Source: Chitinophagaceae bacterium UBA2793 (GTDB lineage: Bacteria > Bacteroidota > Bacteroidia > Chitinophagales > Chitinophagaceae). From it: DNA of 10,778 nucleotides. The notes beneath the pieces are model-generated. The model saw only the letters and a program-made list of their open reading frames with translations. It did not search any database and was not told the DNA's origin. The stretch's first letter is position 1. Each line of letters opens with the position of its first letter. The translations under genes were made by a program, and so were the position numbers. The stretch is from assembly GCA_002352045.1 (NCBI GenBank), contig DEHT01000063.1:1-10778 (forward strand), written 5' to 3'. Shown here one piece after another: positions 7,223 through 10,778 of the stretch.

Positions 7223-7990
7223 TCATCTTCCCATCCAGCCTCCATCCACGGTTAAAATTGTACCGTTAACATAGTCGGCAGCATTTGATGCAAGAAATAC
7301 TACAGGCCCTTTAAAATCTTCCGGCTGCCCCCATCGCCCGGCAGGTATTCTATCGAGTATTGCTTTGCTTCTTACCAAATCGTTTCTTAAAGCCTCTGTA
7401 TTATCGGTGGCAATATAGCCCGGTGCAATTCCATTTACATTAATACCGCTGCCTGCCCACTCATTGGCCAAAGCTTTTACAACACTGGCAATGGCGCCTT
7501 TGCTAGCGGCATAACCCGGCACATTAATGCCGCCCTGAAAACTAAGTAATGAACAAGTGAAAATTATTTTGCCTCTACCCTGCTCCAACATTTTTTTTCC
7601 TATTTCTCTTGCCAAAATAAACGGAGCATTCAAGTTTATATTAATTACCCTGTCCCAATAATCATCGCTATGCTCTGCAGCAGGAGCCCGTAAAATGGTG
7701 CCGGCATTATTTACCAAAATATCAATTTGTGAATTTTCGGCCAACACATTTTCAATGAAAGCATACAAAGAATTCCTGTCTTCTAAATTTACCCGGTAAG
7801 CTTTAAATGTAGCACCGCAAGCCAGTACTTCCTTTTCTACGTCACTTCCTTTTAGTGCCAATGAATAGGATACGCCAATAATATTTGCTCCGGCTTCGGC
7901 CAGGCCAATAGCCATAGCTTTTCCAATTCCTTTATTGCAGCCGGTTACCAGGGCTGTTTTTCCAGATAGATTAAAGATTGCTGTATTCAT
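7223..7990 (-). CDS. kduD: 2-dehydro-3-deoxy-D-gluconate 5-dehydrogenase (KduD-type SDR)
   Basis: Classical short-chain dehydrogenase/reductase of 255 residues. KduD interconverts 2,5-diketo-3-deoxygluconate and KDG with NAD(H), joining the unsaturated-uronate branch (from pectin and other lyase products) to the KDG pathway. Seen are the cofactor motif TGCNKGIG (16-23), NNAG (94-97), N119, and the catalytic S147, Y160 and K164 (YAASK). KduD-like blocks are LSFQGGINVPGYAASKGA, NEWAGSGINVNGIAPGYIAT, ILDRIPAGRWGQPEDF and the end DGGWMGR. Its ATG shares one base with the uxaC stop (TAATG), so it is translationally coupled; the frame from TTG at 7996 is rejected. No kduI isomerase gene is in the window. 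It could instead serve as a uronate reductase; SDR paralogues make the exact substrate less certain than the family. Confidence 0.9.
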   Translation of the reverse strand: MNTAIFNLSGKTALVTGCNKGIGKAMAIGLAEAGANIIGVSYSLALKGSDVEKEVLACGATFKAYRVNLEDRNSLYAFIENVLAENSQIDILVNNAGTILRAPAAEHSDDYWDRVININLNAPFILAREIGKKMLEQGRGKIIFTCSLLSFQGGINVPGYAASKGAIASVVKALANEWAGSGINVNGIAPGYIATDNTEALRNDLVRSKAILDRIPAGRWGQPEDFKGPVVFLASNAADYVNGTILTVDGGWMGR

Positions 7991-9390
7991 TACCAATTAA
8001 AATATTGTTTTGCATTGTTATAGCAAATGTCTTGAATTACTTTTCCTGTCCATTCAATATCGTTGGGCAGTTCGCCGTTTTCAATATCTTCTCCAAAAAT
8101 GTTACAAAGCAAGCGCCTGAAATATTCGTGCCGGGGATAGGAAAGAAAACTGCGAGAATCGGTGAGCATACCTACAAACTTGCTCAGTAAACCTAAATTG
8201 CTTAATGCATTTATCTGCCGGGTCATACCATCTTTTTGATCGAGAAACCACCAGCCCGAACCCCATTGAATTTTTCCCGAAACTGAGCCATCATTAAAAT
8301 TCCCAATCATGGTTGCCATAAGCTCATTATCGGCGGGGTTTAAATTGTAAAGTATTGTTTTGGCAAGTTTATTTTCTATATCGAGTTTATTTAAAAACTT
8401 TGATAAAGGTTTACCATGATTGAAATTACCAATAGAATCCCACCCGGTATCCGCTCCAAGAATTTTCATTGCCCGGCTGTTGTTATTGCGAATTGCGCCC
8501 AAATGAAATTGCTGAATCCATCCTTTTTCACTGTCCCATTCTGCAAACAATAGTAGCATGGCCGATTTAAATTGCCTGTTCTCTGCCAGGGTCAATGCAT
8601 TGCCGGCTCTTATTTTATCAAATGCTTTTACTATATCGGCATCTGTAAAATCTTCGGCATAAATTTCTTCGAGCCCATGGTCAGAAACTACGCAACCATT
8701 TTCTGCAAAATAATTGTGGCGTTGTTTTAAAGCTTTGCAATAATCGCCAAACGAATGAACGGTAATGCCGGATGCTTTTTCTATGAGCGCTACATAATTG
8801 TTAAACCCGGCAGCATCATCCACATTCATTGCAGTATCGGGCCTAAATGCGGGTAATATTTTTATTTCAAATCCATCGGCTTTTATTTTTTGATGATGTT
8901 CCAAACTATCGGCAGGATCATCGGTAGTACAAACCACTTTTACATTCATTTTGCGCAATAAATTGCGAACAGAATATTCGGGAGTACGCAGCAGGTTTGA
9001 ACATTTTTCATAAATGTCTTCGGCTGATGCTGCATTCAAAATGGTATCAATTCCAAAATATCTTTGCAGTTCAAGATGTGTCCAGTGATAAAGCGGATTA
9101 CGAAGTGTAAAAGGAACCGTTTGTGCCCATTTTACAAACTTTTCTTTATCGGATTTACTGCCGGTGATATACGATTCATCTACCCCATTGGCACGCATGG
9201 CTCTCCATTTATAATGATCGCCATACAACCAAATTTGAGTCAAATTTTCAAACTGCAAATCTTGAGCAATGGCAGCCGGAGGCAAATGGCAATGATAATC
9301 TATTACCGGCATTTGCTTTGCATAGTTGTGATAAAGCGTTTGCGCTATGCTGTTATTCAATAAAAAATGTTCGTTCAAAAAAGCTTTCAT
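7990..9390 (-). CDS. uxaC: Glucuronate/galacturonate isomerase
   Basis: Amidohydrolase-superfamily enzyme converting D-glucuronate to D-fructuronate and D-galacturonate to D-tagaturonate, the first cytosolic step of the isomerase pathway. With the start at ATG 9390 it has 466 residues, matching the E. coli length of about 470. Features are FLNEHFLLNN at the start, the metal-site-like DYHCHL (H33, H35), GDHYKWRAMRANGV (57-70), CTTDDPADSLEHH (154-166), PAFRPD (180-185) and the conserved end MLTDSRSFLSYPRHEYFRR. The frame stays open upstream to 9480, but those 30 residues are not family-like and the extension would overlap uxaA, so the ATG is preferred. It starts 37 nt after the uxaA stop, and its TAA overlaps the kduD ATG. 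There is little doubt about identity. Confidence 0.96.
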   Translation of the reverse strand: MKAFLNEHFLLNNSIAQTLYHNYAKQMPVIDYHCHLPPAAIAQDLQFENLTQIWLYGDHYKWRAMRANGVDESYITGSKSDKEKFVKWAQTVPFTLRNPLYHWTHLELQRYFGIDTILNAASAEDIYEKCSNLLRTPEYSVRNLLRKMNVKVVCTTDDPADSLEHHQKIKADGFEIKILPAFRPDTAMNVDDAAGFNNYVALIEKASGITVHSFGDYCKALKQRHNYFAENGCVVSDHGLEEIYAEDFTDADIVKAFDKIRAGNALTLAENRQFKSAMLLLFAEWDSEKGWIQQFHLGAIRNNNSRAMKILGADTGWDSIGNFNHGKPLSKFLNKLDIENKLAKTILYNLNPADNELMATMIGNFNDGSVSGKIQWGSGWWFLDQKDGMTRQINALSNLGLLSKFVGMLTDSRSFLSYPRHEYFRRLLCNIFGEDIENGELPNDIEWTGKVIQDICYNNAKQYFNW

Positions 9391-9427
9391 TCTTACTTTA
9401 TTATTTTGGCTGAAAACATGGGTGTGG

Positions 9428-10778
9428 TTATAAAGACACCCCTCTTTTCCATGGTATAAAATCGTCTTGATTGAGGGCAACTGCTTTGGGTATTACCTCG
9501 CCGCTTGCTGCTTTTATACAGTAATGCAAAATATCTCTACCCATTTGTTCAATGGATTTTTCGCCGTCAATTACAGGGCCGGTGTCTATATCAATAATAT
9601 CTGCCATTTTTTTACTGAGCTTACTATTGGTAGAAACTTTAATAGTTGGGCATACCGGGTTTCCGGTGGGTGTACCCAGGCCGGTTGTAAATAAAATTAA
9701 AGTAGCGCCGGAAGCTGCTTTACCTGTGGTGGCTTCTACATCGTTGCCAGGTGTGCATACCAGGCTCAGCCCTGGTTTTGTGGCGGTTTCGGTATAATCC
9801 AATACATCTACCACCGGCGAGGTGCCGCCCTTTTTTGCAGCACCAGCACTTTTAATGGCATCGGTTATAAGGCCATCTTTAATATTTCCCGGCGAAGGGT
9901 TCATGCTAAAACTCGACCCTGCCTGGTTGGCATTAAATTCATAGCGCTGCATTAAATCAATAAATTTTTCGGCCTTTTCTTTTTCAACCGTCCTGTCTAT
10001 AAGGTCTTGCTCGGCTCCACACAATTCCGGAAACTCTGCCAACAATACTTTTCCACCCAGTGCTACTAAAAGGTCGGCACAAAAGCCTACTGCAGGATTT
10101 GCCGATATTCCGCTAAACCCATCGCTACCACCACATTTTACTCCTATGGTTAATTTGCTGAGTGCTGCAGGAGCTCTTTCAATTTTGTTGGCTGCGATTA
10201 AACCTTCAAATGTTTTTTTAATGGCTTCGCTTATTAATTGTTCTTCGCTTTGCGACTGCTGTTGTTCAAAAATGAACAAGGGTTTATCGAAACCGGGATG
10301 CAATTTTTCAAGATCGTTTTTAAAATCCTGCACCTGTAAATTTTGACAGCCTAAACTCAAAACGGTTACACCGGCTACATTTGGATGATCGGCATAAGCT
10401 GCAAGCAATTTGCTTAGTACGGCTGCATCCTGCCTTATACCGCCGCAGCCACCCTGGTGGTTTAAAAATTTAATGCCGTCAATATTTTTAAAGAGTCTCC
10501 CAGCGGCATCTTCCAAAGGAGGGAGAGATATAAGACCAATATTCGAAAGTTCTTCACCATTCGTATAGGCTTCAACAAGTTTTTTTGTATAGCTTTTGTA
10601 TTTATCTGTAACTGCATAACCCAGCTCGTTATGCATTGCTTCTTTTATCACATCGAGGTTTCTGTTTTCACAAAAAACGGTAGGTACAAAAAGCCAGTAA
10701 TTAGCGGTACCAACCCTGCCATCGCTTCTATGATAGCCGTTAAAGTGCAGGTCTTTAAATTCAGAAACATCCGGAGCC
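9428..10778 (-). CDS. uxaA: Altronate dehydratase, partial (N-terminus outside window)
   Basis: UxaA/GarD-family metal-dependent dehydratase converting D-altronate to 2-keto-3-deoxygluconate. The frame is open to the right edge, adding 42 residues before the first in-frame GTG at 10651; this extension reads as family sequence (FNGYHRSDGRVGTANYWLF, then VFCENRN). 449 residues are visible. They cover the catalytic region: LNHQGGCGGIRQD (about 105-117), LSLGCQN (about 141-147), VKCGGSDGFSGISANPAVG (about 213-231), FPELCGAEQ, SFSMNPSPGN, and the end with CTPGNDVEATTG, GTPTGNPVCPT and DTGPVIDG. The small N-terminal SAF domain would lie beyond the edge. GarD (galactarate dehydratase) is the main alternative, but the uxaC neighbour 37 nt downstream favours altronate. 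It is the first visible gene of the operon; the promoter must lie outside the window or further upstream. Confidence 0.94.
   Translation of the reverse strand, partial: APDVSEFKDLHFNGYHRSDGRVGTANYWLFVPTVFCENRNLDVIKEAMHNELGYAVTDKYKSYTKKLVEAYTNGEELSNIGLISLPPLEDAAGRLFKNIDGIKFLNHQGGCGGIRQDAAVLSKLLAAYADHPNVAGVTVLSLGCQNLQVQDFKNDLEKLHPGFDKPLFIFEQQQSQSEEQLISEAIKKTFEGLIAANKIERAPAALSKLTIGVKCGGSDGFSGISANPAVGFCADLLVALGGKVLLAEFPELCGAEQDLIDRTVEKEKAEKFIDLMQRYEFNANQAGSSFSMNPSPGNIKDGLITDAIKSAGAAKKGGTSPVVDVLDYTETATKPGLSLVCTPGNDVEATTGKAASGATLILFTTGLGTPTGNPVCPTIKVSTNSKLSKKMADIIDIDTGPVIDGEKSIEQMGRDILHYCIKAASGEVIPKAVALNQDDFIPWKRGVSL

Noticed and set aside
1..10778. Search for a defence system, mobile element, CRISPR array or biosynthetic cluster
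   Set aside because: All long frames are accounted for by housekeeping and sugar-acid genes; no transposase, integrase, direct-repeat array or attachment site is visible.

Overview
The window looks like ordinary chromosome from a member of the Bacteroidota, probably Chitinophagaceae-like. The evidence is AT-rich DNA, almost no Shine-Dalgarno sequences, a TAnnTTTG/TTTG promoter, a Bacteroidota-type PUR (DUF3276) protein, and the sequence style of the sugar-acid genes. The family-level placement is a guess from sequence style.

Layout. On the + strand, positions 1-963 hold the C-terminal part of glucose-6-phosphate isomerase (pgi), followed by a small orphan ORF with a signal peptide (997-1287). 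Everything from 1507 to the right edge is on the - strand. A hairpin with T-tracts on both sides (about 1450-1471) separates the two convergent blocks. Reading the - strand towards lower coordinates, the order is: altronate dehydratase (uxaA, cut by the right edge), uronate isomerase (uxaC), a KduD-type dehydrogenase, a 2-keto-3-deoxygluconate kinase (kdgK), KDPG aldolase (eda), an ExuT-type hexuronate importer, then separately an MsbA/Mdl-type ABC exporter and a PUR-family nucleic-acid-binding protein with its own promoter.

How the genes work together. The six genes between 4058 and 10778 form a uronate-catabolism operon. The importer brings in galacturonate/glucuronate. UxaC isomerises them to tagaturonate/fructuronate. 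A reductase not seen here (UxaB) should give altronate. UxaA dehydrates altronate to 2-keto-3-deoxygluconate (KDG). KduD feeds KDG from the unsaturated-uronate branch. KdgK phosphorylates KDG and Eda splits KDPG to pyruvate and glyceraldehyde-3-phosphate. uxaC/kduD overlap as TAATG and kdgK/eda overlap as ATGGATAA, and eda/exuT are 4 nt apart, so tight translational coupling is expected.

For five - strand genes (ABC exporter, eda, kdgK, kduD, uxaC) I moved the start from the longest open frame, which begins at an upstream non-ATG codon in at least four of them, to an internal ATG that fits family length or operon overlap better. I saw no mobile element, CRISPR array, tRNA or rRNA, and no defence system. 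I found no evidence for a new biological system. The points worth a second look are modest: the make-up of the uronate operon, an insertion in the importer, a Glu-to-Asp change in the ABC ATPase, a short loop in Pgi, and the orphan secreted protein.
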